DNA of 38,967 nucleotides from a virus. Shown here one piece after another: positions 1 through 9,400 of this stretch. The notes under the pieces were generated by a model. It ran no database searches, had not been told where the DNA came from, and saw only the letters and a list, made by a program, of their open reading frames with translations. The stretch is from the IMG/VR virus record IMGVR_UViG_3300046530_000173, positions 1 through 38,967 of that record. One strand, 5' to 3'. Both the position numbers and the translations under genes were made by a program. The first letter of the stretch is position 1. Each line of letters opens with the position of its first letter.

Positions 1-127
1 GGTGCCTCCTTTCGCGGGGTGCCGTTCCTGGTGGACACCGACAGCGTGCCTGTCGGTCGGCGCACGCAGTTGCATGAGTTCCCGCAGCGCGATCAACCCT
101 TTGTCGAAGACCTGGGGCGGCGCACCC
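1..127. repeat. terminal direct repeat, left copy
   Basis: Bases 1-127 are identical to 38841-38967. A repeat of exactly 127 bases matches a common assembler k-mer length, so this is most simply the overlap of a circular contig rather than a biological repeat. It means that the molecule closes on itself and that the unit genome is 38,840 bp. The repeat lies inside a coding sequence, and joining the ends restores an uninterrupted reading frame. Confidence 0.95.
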
Positions 128-1323
128 GGCGCTACAAATTCACCGGGTTTGTCGCCGGCGATGATTGCCTGGCGCAGCGTGATCGCCTGCTGACCGCGCT
201 GGACAAGCCCGGTCCGGGCGAGTTGGTGCATCCGTGGTTCGGCCGCCTGACCGTCACCGCCGGCGAGTGTGAGGTGTCGCATGCGCGCAATGAATTGGGT
301 CTGGTGCGCTTCAGCCTGGAATTTGTCGACGGCATGCTGGCCTTCCCGGTGCAGTCGCCGAACACCCGCCGGCAACTGACGGCCCAAGCGCCGGGCCTGC
401 TGACCTCCACCAAGGATCGCTTCAACGCGGCGATGGCGTCGGCGGATCTGGCGCGACAACGGATCAGCAAGGTGCGTTCGGCGCTGTCGGGGGCCTTGGG
501 CTTTGCCTTGAAGTTCCTGAACCCGGCGTCGGCCTTGGGCAGCGATATCAACGGCCTGGTGTCCTCGCTGCTGAAAGGGCCGGGGCCGTTTGCCGACAGT
601 CTGCTGGCACAGATCAACGGCCTGGCGCGTTCGTTCGGCGGCTACGGTTCCGGCGGCTCCTCCAGTGACTCCGGCTCTAGCAACTCCAGTAGCTCCAGCG
701 GCGGCTCCGGCTCTAGCAGTTTCAGCGCCGGATCCGGCGCCAGTAGCTCATTCCAGGGCAGCAGTGCCAAGGTGGCCGAGGCGGCGGCGTTATCGGCCTC
801 GGCGCCGGCCACCGAGGACGCAGAGGTGGCGGTGATCCAAGCCGCGGTGATTGCCCTGGTGCAGGACGCGGCGCTGCTGGATGTGCTGCTGGACATGGCC
901 GAGGTGCCGGTGGCGTTCCTCCCGAGTGCCAGCGCGCCGGCGGCCCTGGACGTGCAACTGGCGCAACAAGGGGCGACGGTGGTGGCCGGTACCGCGGTCG
1001 AGACGGCGGTACCGGTCGCCGAGGACGTGCTGGCCGTGCGTGACACGATCAGCGAGGCGATATGGTCGGTGGCGGGCGAGAGTCAGCCGGATCACTTCGG
1101 TGTGCTGAGCCAAGTCCGCCAGGCCCTGGACCGGCACTTGACGGAGGTGGCGCGCAGCGGCGTGGGCCTGCGCACCTATGCCCCGGCCGAAACCGTCTCG
1201 GCCCTGGTGCTGGCCCATGCGCTGTATGGCGATGCCTTGCGCAGCGGGGAAATTGTCGCGCGTAACCGGGTGCAGCACCCGGGCTTTGTCCCGGCCACCG
1301 ATCTCCAAGTAGCGAAGGCCTGA
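1..1323 (+). CDS. Mu N-like tail/DNA circularization protein (3' part)
   Basis: This is the gene of the Mu gpN family (DNA circularization protein, a tail/baseplate component). Its first nine codons lie at 38814-38840, across the circle junction, so the full protein has 449 residues. The N-terminal part carries the family-type sequence beginning RGVPFLVDTDSVPVG. Around codons 215-255 there is a Ser/Gly-rich linker that splits the protein into an N-terminal domain and an Ala/Val-rich C-terminal domain. It sits between the tape measure and the gp44 homologue, as in Mu. The frame is open from base 1 to TGA, and the next gene starts 2 bases later. The name is traditional; the role in the virion is probably structural. 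Confidence 0.85.
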   Translation, partial: GASFRGVPFLVDTDSVPVGRRTQLHEFPQRDQPFVEDLGRRTRRYKFTGFVAGDDCLAQRDRLLTALDKPGPGELVHPWFGRLTVTAGECEVSHARNELGLVRFSLEFVDGMLAFPVQSPNTRRQLTAQAPGLLTSTKDRFNAAMASADLARQRISKVRSALSGALGFALKFLNPASALGSDINGLVSSLLKGPGPFADSLLAQINGLARSFGGYGSGGSSSDSGSSNSSSSSGGSGSSSFSAGSGASSSFQGSSAKVAEAAALSASAPATEDAEVAVIQAAVIALVQDAALLDVLLDMAEVPVAFLPSASAPAALDVQLAQQGATVVAGTAVETAVPVAEDVLAVRDTISEAIWSVAGESQPDHFGVLSQVRQALDRHLTEVARSGVGLRTYAPAETVSALVLAHALYGDALRSGEIVARNRVQHPGFVPATDLQVAKA

Positions 1324-1325
1324 GC

Positions 1326-2435
1326 ATGGATCAGCTGAATAACGTCACCCTGGGGGTGGGCGGGCACGACTACGGCGGCTGGAAAAGCGTCAGCATCGGC
1401 GCCGGCCTGGAACGTCAGGCGCGCGACTTTACCTTGGGCATCACCTGGCGCTGGCCGGGCAGCGGCGAGGTGCCGGTGCGGATTCGCCAGGGTGAAGCGG
1501 TAGAGGTGCGCATTGGGCCGGAGCTGCTGTTGACCGGTTATGTGTTCAGCACGCCGATTCGCTACGACAGCGAGTCGGTCACGCTGAGCATCACCGGGCG
1601 CTCGCGCACCGCGGATCTGGTCGATTGCGCCGCGGTCAATCAGCCGGGGCAGTGGCGCGGGCAAAACGTGCAACAGATCATCGCCGCGATTGCTGGCGAA
1701 TACGGGATCGCGGTGGTCAATGAGGCGCCGCTGACTCTGGGCGTGGACGACCACAGCATCGAGCCGGGCGAGACCGCGTTTGAAAGCATCGACCGGCTGT
1801 TGACCCTGTCGCGGTTGTTCAGCACCGACGACGGCCTCGGCCGCCTGGTGATTGCCCAGCCGGGCAGCGCCGGGCGCGCGGTCGATACCCTGGAGCTAGG
1901 CAAAAACCTGTTGTCGGGGGACACCAATCTGGATTTTTCCGGGGTGTTTTCCGAGTACGTCAGCAAGGGCCAGCGCAGCGGTAGCGATGACAGTTTTGGT
2001 GCGCTTGCCAGCGAGGTCGAGGGGCGGATCGTGGATGCGCGGGTTGACCGGCGGCGGGTCAAGGTCATCCAGCAATCCGGGCAACTGACCGCCAAGCTGG
2101 CCCGGGAGCGGGTCGAGTGGGAGCGGGCTAACGCGGTCGGCAAGGCCTTAACGGTCAACTACGTGGTGCAGGGCTGGCGGCAAAGCAACGGCGCGCTGTG
2201 GCGGCACAACATGCTGGTGCGGGTGATTGATCCGCTGATCGGCCTGGATCGCGACATGTTGATCAGTGAAATCAGCTACGAGCTGAGCGAGCAGGGCACC
2301 ACGGCCAAGATCAGCGTGGCCCCGCCCGAGGCCTTTCTGCCGGAGCCGAACGACGCCTACGAGAAGCGCAAGGCGAAGAAGGGCAAGCAGACCGACAACT
2401 TTGAATACCTCATTCCAGCGGACTACAAACCATGA
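1326..2435 (+). CDS. baseplate hub protein, Mu gp44 (P)-like
   Basis: This 369-residue protein matches the Mu P/gp44 baseplate hub family, whose trimer links the tail tube to the central spike. Family-like features are an N-terminal beta domain, the segment GRSRTADLVDCAAV near residues 94-107, and a conserved C-terminal half ending in a basic tail. The start ATG lies 2 bases after the stop of the N-like gene, and the end overlaps the spike gene by 4 bases (ATGA), which indicates translational coupling. Order N-44-45-46-47-48 is that of Mu-type tails. Confidence 0.88.
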   Translation: MDQLNNVTLGVGGHDYGGWKSVSIGAGLERQARDFTLGITWRWPGSGEVPVRIRQGEAVEVRIGPELLLTGYVFSTPIRYDSESVTLSITGRSRTADLVDCAAVNQPGQWRGQNVQQIIAAIAGEYGIAVVNEAPLTLGVDDHSIEPGETAFESIDRLLTLSRLFSTDDGLGRLVIAQPGSAGRAVDTLELGKNLLSGDTNLDFSGVFSEYVSKGQRSGSDDSFGALASEVEGRIVDARVDRRRVKVIQQSGQLTAKLARERVEWERANAVGKALTVNYVVQGWRQSNGALWRHNMLVRVIDPLIGLDRDMLISEISYELSEQGTTAKISVAPPEAFLPEPNDAYEKRKAKKGKQTDNFEYLIPADYKP

Positions 2436-2950
2436 AAAACGGCATCGCGAACCTGTTGGCCCGCGGGGCGGTGGCCTTGGCCAATTCGGCCAGCAAGCTG
2501 CAAAGCCTGCAGTTGCGGCTGTTGGCCGGCGAGGTCAAAGACAACATGGAGCACCTGGAGCCCTATGGTTTCACCGCCTGCCCCCAGGCGGGGGCCGAGG
2601 CGCTGGCGGCTTTCATCGGGGGTGATCGTAGCCATGGCGTGGTGATCGTGGTGGCGGACCGGCGCTTTCGCCTGCAGGGGCTGAAGCCGGGTGAGGTGGC
2701 CCTGTACACCGACGAAGGCGATTTCATTCATTTCAAGCGGGGTCGAATCCTCGACATTGAAACCGTGACCCTGAACATCAAGGCCAGCGAGTCGGTGAAC
2801 TTCGATACGCCGCTGATCACCAGCACCGGGCGCATCGAGTCGCAGGGCGATCAGGTCGCCGCGGGGGTCAGCCAGATCGAGCACCTGCACGATGACGTGC
2901 AGCCCGGCAGTGGCCAAAGCGGGCCGCCGCTACCCGGGGGTGGCGCATGA
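2432..2950 (+). CDS. baseplate central spike, Mu gp45-like
   Basis: This 172-residue protein is a gp45/gpV-type spike that forms the membrane-piercing tip under the tube. The N-terminal half (to about residue 95) looks like the OB-fold portion. The C-terminal part has beta-helix-type sequence and ends in EHLHDDVQPGSGQSGPP, which contains an HxH motif. Spike tips of this family use HxH histidines from three chains to hold an iron ion. It overlaps the preceding and following genes by 4 bases each. Confidence 0.88.
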   Translation: MKNGIANLLARGAVALANSASKLQSLQLRLLAGEVKDNMEHLEPYGFTACPQAGAEALAAFIGGDRSHGVVIVVADRRFRLQGLKPGEVALYTDEGDFIHFKRGRILDIETVTLNIKASESVNFDTPLITSTGRIESQGDQVAAGVSQIEHLHDDVQPGSGQSGPPLPGGGA

Positions 2951-3333
2951 GCCGTGAGGCCCTGTTGCGCCGCGCCGTGACCATCAGCCTGTTCACCTGG
3001 CGCCGCGCCGGCCCGGATGACGGGGTCGACGACAGCGACCGCAAGGGCTGGTGGGGTGATTGCGTGCCGTCGGTGGCCGGCGACCAGATCGGCTCACGGC
3101 TGTGGTTGTTGTCGCGCCGGACCTTGGTCGCGCAGACCCTGCAGGATGCCCAGGCCTACGCCGAGGAGGCGCTGGCCTGGCTGCTCGATGACCAGATCGT
3201 CACGGCCGTGAGCGTTACGGTGGAGCGCCGTGGCAATGATCGAATGACTTTACGCGTCACGCTGACCGAGCAGAGCGGCGAAACGCTGGAACTGGATTTT
3301 GCAGACACCTGGGAGCTGATCAATGCTGTATGA
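2947..3333 (+). CDS. baseplate wedge protein, Mu gp46-like
   Basis: This 128-residue protein belongs to the phage GP46 family, the wedge component equivalent to P2 W / T4 gp25. The sequence contains DRKGWWGD near residues 30-37 and an RLWLLSR segment near residues 52-58, both typical of this family. It overlaps the spike gene by 4 bases and the gp47 homologue by 11 bases, so the set is made as one coupled block. Confidence 0.88.
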   Translation: MSREALLRRAVTISLFTWRRAGPDDGVDDSDRKGWWGDCVPSVAGDQIGSRLWLLSRRTLVAQTLQDAQAYAEEALAWLLDDQIVTAVSVTVERRGNDRMTLRVTLTEQSGETLELDFADTWELINAV

Positions 3334-4366
3334 GATTCCGACGCTACCGGCGCTGATCCAGCGCACCGAAGCCGATTTTGAGCGCAACGCCCCGGATGCC
3401 TTACGCCGCGCCGATGGCAAGGTGGCGGCGCGCGCGCTGAGCGGCACCGCCTTCGAGCTGTACGGCTATCAAGACTGGATTGCGCGCCAGTCCAACCCGG
3501 CGACCTGTGATGAAGCCATGCTGTTGCGCTGGGCCGCTTGGCGCCTGGAAGACGGCCGCACGCCGGCCGTCGCGGCCAAGGGCTGGGCGGCGGTGGTCGG
3601 CTCCAGCGGCGCCTTGGTCGACGTTGACCAGCTTTACCAGTTGCCGGACGGTCGCCGCTACCGCGTCACCGCAGCGGCCACCCTGGTGAACGGGGCGGCG
3701 AACCTGGCGTTAGAGGCCGAGGACGTCGGCGCCCTGGGCAATGTCGCGGCCGGTACCTTGACCGCGGTGACGCCGGTGCTGGGGGTCAACTCCAGCGCGG
3801 TGATTGGCGTCGATGGCCTGGTCGGCGGCACTGAGCAGGAAACGATTGAGGCGCTGCGCGCGCGGGTGCAGGCGGCGTTCAAAAACCCGAGCAAGGTCGG
3901 CAGCGGGGCGGACTTTGTCGAGTGGGCCTTGGAGGTGCCCGGCGTCACCCGCGCTTGGGCGCTGCCGCGCTGGATGGGCCCGGGCACCTTTGGCCTGGTG
4001 TTCGTGCGCGACGGTGATCCCGACATTATTCCCACGGCGGAGCAGGTCGCCGAGGTTCAAGGCTACCTGGACAAAAAGCGCCCGGTGACCGCCGAGGTTT
4101 ACGCCTTGGCCGCTGTGCCGCGGGTAATCAATTTCAGCATCCGTCTGGTGCCGGACAGCACCGCCCTGCGCGCTGCGGTAGAGCAGGCGTTGCGCGGCCT
4201 GATCGTCGACGAAGGCGGCGCCGGAGAAACCCTGCGGCTGACCCACGTGCGCGCGGTGATCAGCAATACCCCGGGGGAAACCGACCACACCTTGAGTGTG
4301 CCGCCGGTTGATGTGTCGATGACGGCCAGTCAGGTCGCGGTGCCGGGAGTGTTCACATGGCTTTAA
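3323..4366 (+). CDS. baseplate J family protein, Mu gp47-like
   Basis: This 347-residue protein is a baseplate J / gp47 wedge subunit. The N-terminus (LYEIPTLPALIQRTEADF) and the central GVDGLVGGTEQETIEALRAR segment near residues 163-182 are characteristic. In P2 and Mu such proteins build the wedge around the hub and join it to the fibre network. The start overlaps the gp46 homologue by 11 bases and the end overlaps the next gene by 10 bases. Confidence 0.92.
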   Translation: MLYEIPTLPALIQRTEADFERNAPDALRRADGKVAARALSGTAFELYGYQDWIARQSNPATCDEAMLLRWAAWRLEDGRTPAVAAKGWAAVVGSSGALVDVDQLYQLPDGRRYRVTAAATLVNGAANLALEAEDVGALGNVAAGTLTAVTPVLGVNSSAVIGVDGLVGGTEQETIEALRARVQAAFKNPSKVGSGADFVEWALEVPGVTRAWALPRWMGPGTFGLVFVRDGDPDIIPTAEQVAEVQGYLDKKRPVTAEVYALAAVPRVINFSIRLVPDSTALRAAVEQALRGLIVDEGGAGETLRLTHVRAVISNTPGETDHTLSVPPVDVSMTASQVAVPGVFTWL

Positions 4367-5001
4367 CCGAGGCGGATTACCTGCAGCAGCTGCGCCAGTT
4401 GTTACCGCCGGGGCCGGCGTTTGATCTGGAGTTACAACCGGACTGGGCGCAGCTGGTGGCGGCCCTGGCGCCGGAGCTGGCCCGGGTCGACGGCAACGGC
4501 GAGGCCCTGTTGCTGGAGTTGAATCCGGCCACGGCCACGGCGTTGCTGCCGCACTGGGAGGGTTACTTGGGCTTGCCGGATGTGTGCACGGTGCCCGGCT
4601 CGCAAACCCTGGAAGAACGCCGCCAGGCGGTGATCGACCGGCTGACCGCGACCGGGGCGCCGCAGCTGAGCTATTACCGCAAGCTCGGTACGCAGCTCGG
4701 CCTCGCCGTCGATATTCAGGAATTTCGCCCGGCCCGGGTGGGCCAGGTCAGCGTCGGTGATTTCTTGTATGGCGCGGACTGTTCGTGGAGCTGGCTCGCC
4801 GCGGTACCGGCGGCGGCGTTCGGCACGGAGGCTGCCGCGAGCCTGGATTGCCGGCTGCAACGGGACGCGCCGGAATACACCGAGGTGGTCCTGGGCTTTG
4901 GCCAGGAGGTGGTGGCCGAGATTACCCGCCAGGTGGATCAACTGTTTAACGCCATTCACTACGTGGCCCCGGCCGCGCTGGCCGGTTTCGAGGACTTATA
5001 A
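4357..5001 (+). CDS. tail protein, Mu gp48 / DUF2313 (YmfQ)-like
   Basis: This 214-residue protein matches the gp48/YmfQ family (DUF2313), the P2 gpI-like wedge subunit that anchors tail fibres. Recognisable parts are the N-terminal LRQLLPPGPAF, a WEGYLGLPD segment near residue 67, and the TLEERRQAVIDRL helix near residues 83-95. It lies between the J protein and the fibre genes, as expected for the fibre attachment subunit. Confidence 0.9.
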   Translation: MALTEADYLQQLRQLLPPGPAFDLELQPDWAQLVAALAPELARVDGNGEALLLELNPATATALLPHWEGYLGLPDVCTVPGSQTLEERRQAVIDRLTATGAPQLSYYRKLGTQLGLAVDIQEFRPARVGQVSVGDFLYGADCSWSWLAAVPAAAFGTEAAASLDCRLQRDAPEYTEVVLGFGQEVVAEITRQVDQLFNAIHYVAPAALAGFEDL

Positions 5002-5002
5002 C

Positions 5003-5908
5003 ATGCAGAGAATTTCCAGCTGGACCGATCTGGTCGCGGCCCTGGGCCTCTTTCGTTACGGCAGCGTAACGGCCGGCGTCGCCCCCACGCCTCTTAAGGC
5101 CGAGTGGCTGAACATGGTTCAAGAGGAGTTGGCGCATGTCGTGCTGGCCTACCTGCCGGCCCTGGACAAAAACGACAACACGCAGCTGCTGCAGGCTATT
5201 CAGAAATTCGGTTTGGCCTATGCCATGAAAGCCACCACCTTGGCCGGCTACGGCATCAACGATGCCTACACCAAAAACCAGACAGATTTTTTGTTATCCA
5301 GCAAAGCCAATTGGGCCATCACCCTGGCAGGGTATGGCATCACCGACGCCTACACGCAAACCGCCACCAACGCGTTGCTGGCGGGCAAAGCCAACAACGC
5401 CACCACGCTGGGTGGCTACGGCATCAGCGATGCCTACATCAAGACAGAGGTCGATTGGCTGCTGTCGCAAAAAGCCAACAACGCCATCAGCTTGGCAGGC
5501 TACGGCATCGGCGATGCCTACACCAAAACCGCCACCGATGCGTTGCTGGCGGGTAAAGCCAACAACGCCACCACGCTGGGTGGCTACGGCATCAATGATG
5601 CCTATACCAAGGCGACGATCGATGCGGCCTTGGCGGGTCTTTGGAACGATGCGAATGCCACGCCCAAAGCCATCCTTGCCCAGGCCTCAGCCGCGGTCGG
5701 TGGGGTCGGCACCTATGCACTGATGACCAACCGTAGCGGCGGCGCGCTCAGTGCGGGTCAGGTCGTCGCCGGCGGCAGTCTGACCTATGCCAACACCGAA
5801 GACGTCGTGCAAAACGGCGGCGCGGCGTCGGGCACCTGGCGTTGCATGGGCTTCGCGGCGGCGAACCCAAACGACCAAGGCACCACCCTTTTCTTAAGGA
5901 TCTCTTAA
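5003..5908 (+). CDS. short tail fibre protein with 28-residue repeats
   Basis: This 301-residue tail fibre protein is placed directly after the fibre-anchoring subunit. Residues 1-78 form an attachment domain. From residue 80 there are four complete 28-residue units plus a partial fifth, each beginning L-(A/G)-G-Y-G-I-x-D-A-Y, a pattern known from phage fibre repeats. The last 80 residues are a non-repetitive tip. I start it at ATG 5003, 1 base after the previous stop, although the frame is open further upstream. It is probably a fibre separate from the large receptor-binding protein at 6468. Confidence 0.85.
   Translation: MQRISSWTDLVAALGLFRYGSVTAGVAPTPLKAEWLNMVQEELAHVVLAYLPALDKNDNTQLLQAIQKFGLAYAMKATTLAGYGINDAYTKNQTDFLLSSKANWAITLAGYGITDAYTQTATNALLAGKANNATTLGGYGISDAYIKTEVDWLLSQKANNAISLAGYGIGDAYTKTATDALLAGKANNATTLGGYGINDAYTKATIDAALAGLWNDANATPKAILAQASAAVGGVGTYALMTNRSGGALSAGQVVAGGSLTYANTEDVVQNGGAASGTWRCMGFAAANPNDQGTTLFLRIS
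5240..5641 (+). repeat. 84-bp in-frame tandem repeats in the tail fibre gene
   Basis: Four 84-bp units (5240-5323, 5324-5407, 5408-5491, 5492-5575) and a partial fifth encode the LxGYGIxDAY repeats. Units 2 and 4 are more alike than neighbouring units, as are 3 and 5, so there is a 168-bp higher-order period. This fits duplication of a two-unit block. Homologous recombination here would lengthen or shorten the fibre without changing frame. Confidence 0.85.
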
Positions 5909-6391
5909 ATGCTGACTGTGGAATCTGCCCGCGAGCCCAGCTGGAACGTCGAGCGCACCGCCATCACCCTGCTGGTGGTGTTCGAGGAGCACGCGGCCAC
6001 CTTGGGCGCCATTCCGTTCACCGCCGCGCCCGACGATAGCGAAGCGTATGGCCGCGAGCTGTTTGCGCGCGCCGTGGCGCTGGAGTTCGGACCGATCCTG
6101 GAGCCGGAGACGCCCGCGCTGGCGCAGGCCGCGCTGCTGACCCGTGCGCGCCTGAGCGCCGTGGCCACGGCGACGATCAGCACGCTGCAGCCGGTGCTCG
6201 ACACCTTGCAGGATGCCGTGCGCCTGGGCTTGGCGACTGACCAAGAGGCGGCGGCGCTGCCGCTCAAACAGGCCGAGCTGGACGCCTGGTGCAGCTACCG
6301 CGTGTACCTGTCGCGGATCGAAACGCAAGCCGGCTTCCCCTCCGCCATTGACTGGCCGCCGGCCCCGGCCGTGCCGTTGGCCGCGGATTAA
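5909..6391 (+). CDS. tail fibre assembly chaperone
   Basis: This 160-residue protein follows the fibre gene with no gap (TAA then ATG). The C-terminal pattern YLSRIETQAGFPSAIDWP is typical of caudoviral tail fibre assembly proteins, which help fibre trimers fold and are not part of the virion. The middle is helical and Ala-rich. It is assigned from the C-terminal motif and its position. Confidence 0.75.
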   Translation: MLTVESAREPSWNVERTAITLLVVFEEHAATLGAIPFTAAPDDSEAYGRELFARAVALEFGPILEPETPALAQAALLTRARLSAVATATISTLQPVLDTLQDAVRLGLATDQEAAALPLKQAELDAWCSYRVYLSRIETQAGFPSAIDWPPAPAVPLAAD

Positions 6392-6428
6392 CCGGCGACG
6401 CAGCACCCCCTGATATGGATTTCCCCTG

Positions 6429-6451
6429 ACCTGCTGCGGCAGGTTTTTTTT
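6429..6451 (+). terminator. rho-independent terminator after fibre assembly gene
   Basis: A stem ACCTGC/GCAGGT with loop TGCG is followed by eight T residues. It separates the fibre assembly gene from the long fibre gene, whose RBS (GGAG in GCCTGGAGAAAAGT) follows immediately. It probably lowers, rather than blocks, read-through in the late operon. Confidence 0.85.
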
Positions 6452-6467
6452 CGCCTGGAGAAAAGTT

Positions 6468-9400
6468 GTGACAGATATTTCAGCCTTGGAAAGTTACGCC
6501 GGGATGTTGTCGGAGGCCGCCCAGGTGGCGCTCGCCGCCTCGGGTAAACAGCGCGAATATGTGGAGGCGGACAGTTCCACGGTCATTCAAACCGAAAATG
6601 GCCCGGTGCCGTCGCTCGCGCGCCAGGCGTTGCTGGCCGATAACAAAATCGGCTTGGCGCTACAGGACGTGGCGGCGCAAATGGCCGGGGCCATGACCTA
6701 CACCACCGTCTCGGCGGGCTTGGCGGCCGTGCCTAACGGCGGCTTTTTCAGTGTGCCGAGTGCCGACTCGAATGAATATCTGATTTCGTATCAGAACGTC
6801 GCCGGAGTGGCGGTGGAGAAGGGTCGTTACCCCAGCAGCAAGGCGGTCTCCGACGCCGAACTCGCGGCGGGGTCGGCCTCGATCTCTACCGACCTGACCT
6901 TCCTGGCGACCTGGGCCGCGGAGGCGAACAATGGCGGGACCATTACTCAACGCTACGGCCGTGCCTGTGGGCTCTCGGTGCCGCAGGGGTCGGTCGGCTA
7001 CCTGACCTATCTCAGTGTCATGTTCCCCACGGCCAATGTCGATGTCACCAGCTTGGAAGGCTCGACCGTGCAAGCGGTGATCACCGGTCGCTACACCGGG
7101 GCCTTCGGCGCTGGAGTTAAGCTGCGCGCCGACCGCACGTTTCGCGCGATGCGGGCGGGGGTGGCCACCAACGTCGGCCGTCTGGTCAGCGAGAGCTACG
7201 CCAATGGGCAGTTCAAGCGCGTGGTGCAGTACACCGTGACGGCCGCCGATGCCCAGCTCGGCATCGTGCTGAGCGTGGACACGGGCCCGGCGGCCAGCAC
7301 CAAAAGCACCTTGACCATCGACCGCGTGGCCTTCGGTGTCGTGGCGGCGGCGCAAAAGCTGACGCCGTACACCGCGGCGAGCCTGGAGCGGGCCACGCTC
7401 CTCGAAGAAATGAACGCCAATACCGGTCTGTCCTGGCAATGGGAACCGGCGGTGATTGATTCGGGCTACGGCTACTTCCCCAACGGCGCCGTGTCTGTGC
7501 CCGCTGGGGCCGTGTCGCCGGCCATCGCTGGGCTGAAGGTGGCGGCCGGCTCGACGGGGGCGGACGCTTACTTCTTCAACCTGATGAAACTGGATGCCGA
7601 TCAGGTCCAGTTGATGGCGGGGCACACGGTCCGGCTGGTGGCGAAGTTCACCGCCACGGCGGCGGCGCTGGATCTGCTGGACTTTCAGATGGTCACGGGC
7701 ATGCGGGCCGCGCGCGGTGGCGCGCCGTCGGCCACCGTCCCGGCCAAGCTGGTGTCGATGACTCAGGAAGGGACCACCATCACCAAGGTGATCGACTACG
7801 TGGTTGATGCCACCGACGTCTCCTGGGCGGTCAGCCTGGGGGTGCACACCGCGGCGGTGGCGCCGGCCGTGGCCATTTCCGCGCAGCTGCAATCCCTGAC
7901 CTGGTCGGTGCGCGGGGTGGGCGTCGGCAGTAAACGCCCGGCCGATCTGGCCATGTCGGCGCGCTTCAATGAACTGATCAAACCGACCGACCAGAAGATC
8001 GAGGCCAAGGGTTCGACGCTGCTGGTGTCTTCCGGCAATGTGGTCAACAAGGCCACGGTGACGGGCGCCTCGGATGTCAACGGCGGCGTGCTGGTCCGGG
8101 AAAACGGGGTGATCGTCGGCTTTGATATCCCGGCCGGCAAGAGCGGGGCGGGTGTCTACAACCGCTTCATGGTGCCCTTCGATGCCGCGACCCGGGCGGC
8201 GATTGTCGGTAAAACCATCCGCATGACCCTGGAGGCGGAGGTCAGCCCAACGTTCCAGGTCGACAAGAAGCTGCGTACAGATCGGGGTGTTTATGTCGAT
8301 GGCGCGATCGGCAATGCCGGCACGCTGGTCAGCGAAACCTTCGTCGGCACGCGGTATACCCGCGTGGTGGAGTACCTGGTGGCCGACGCTGCGTTGCTGT
8401 TTGGCCCGGTCGTCAGCTACGTGGCGGGGGCGGTCTCGACCAACGCCAATAGCTTTCGGGTGAAAGCGCTGCGCTGGCAGGTGCAAGAGGTGAACAACAG
8501 CGCGTTGACCGTGCAGGATTTCATGCTGGATCAACGCTTGGCGGCGCTCCCCCAGGAGGCTGCGCCGGTGGAGAGCGTGACCGGGGCCTTGACCGTGGTC
8601 GGGGCCCAGGTGGAGACCAAGGAGTTTTCCAACTTTACCCCGACGATCCAGGCGTTCACGGTCAATAAGTTGGGCGGCGCGGTGAGAACGCTGGAGCAAA
8701 CGGTGACCCTCAGTGCCCCGGAAGCGGTGGCCGTGGCGAACCATGCCTTCACCCTGATCTCGGCGCCTGCAGGCGGTGCGATCCCAGGGGCACGGCTGCC
8801 GCATCAGTACAGCGCCAATCGTGTCGTCACCCGGGTATCGGATGGCCTGGTGTTGACCGAAGGCGTGGATTACGCGGTGAAGCCCAACACCTGCTACATC
8901 TACGGGTTGAAGTCGATTGCCGATACGCCGTGCACCATCACCTATACCGGGTACCTGCATCGTTATGACCTGGTCTCGCTGGACCTGGCCACGGGTGGTC
9001 TGGTGGTCACCGCCGGTACCGGGCGGGCCATCGACCCGGAGGAGTACAAGCCCGTGCTGCCGGTCGGGCACGTCAAGCTCAATGAGGTGTATGTCTACCC
9101 CGCCGGCGTCGATGTCCTGCAAAGCTGGCGTTACCGCGGGCTGCGTGATCAGTTGGGCGGGCAGGCGGTTGATGATTGGCTCAGTTACTGCCGCTCCAAG
9201 CTGCCCAAGACGCTCGCCAAGCTGCGCCGCGGTCAGCCCATCCGGGTGATTGGCTACGGTTCGAGCAGCGTCGACATGGGCGGCGGCGCGCTCTATCCGT
9301 TGGAGGCCAACACCAACCGTGACCTGGCGTCGTTCTTCGACCGGATTCCGGTGGACACGCGGGCGAAGTACCCGACCTACAGCAACAGCGATCCTGACTT

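Noticed and set aside
1-127. Biological long terminal repeat
   Set aside because: The length matches an assembly k-mer exactly and the repeat sits inside a gene whose frame closes on circularisation.
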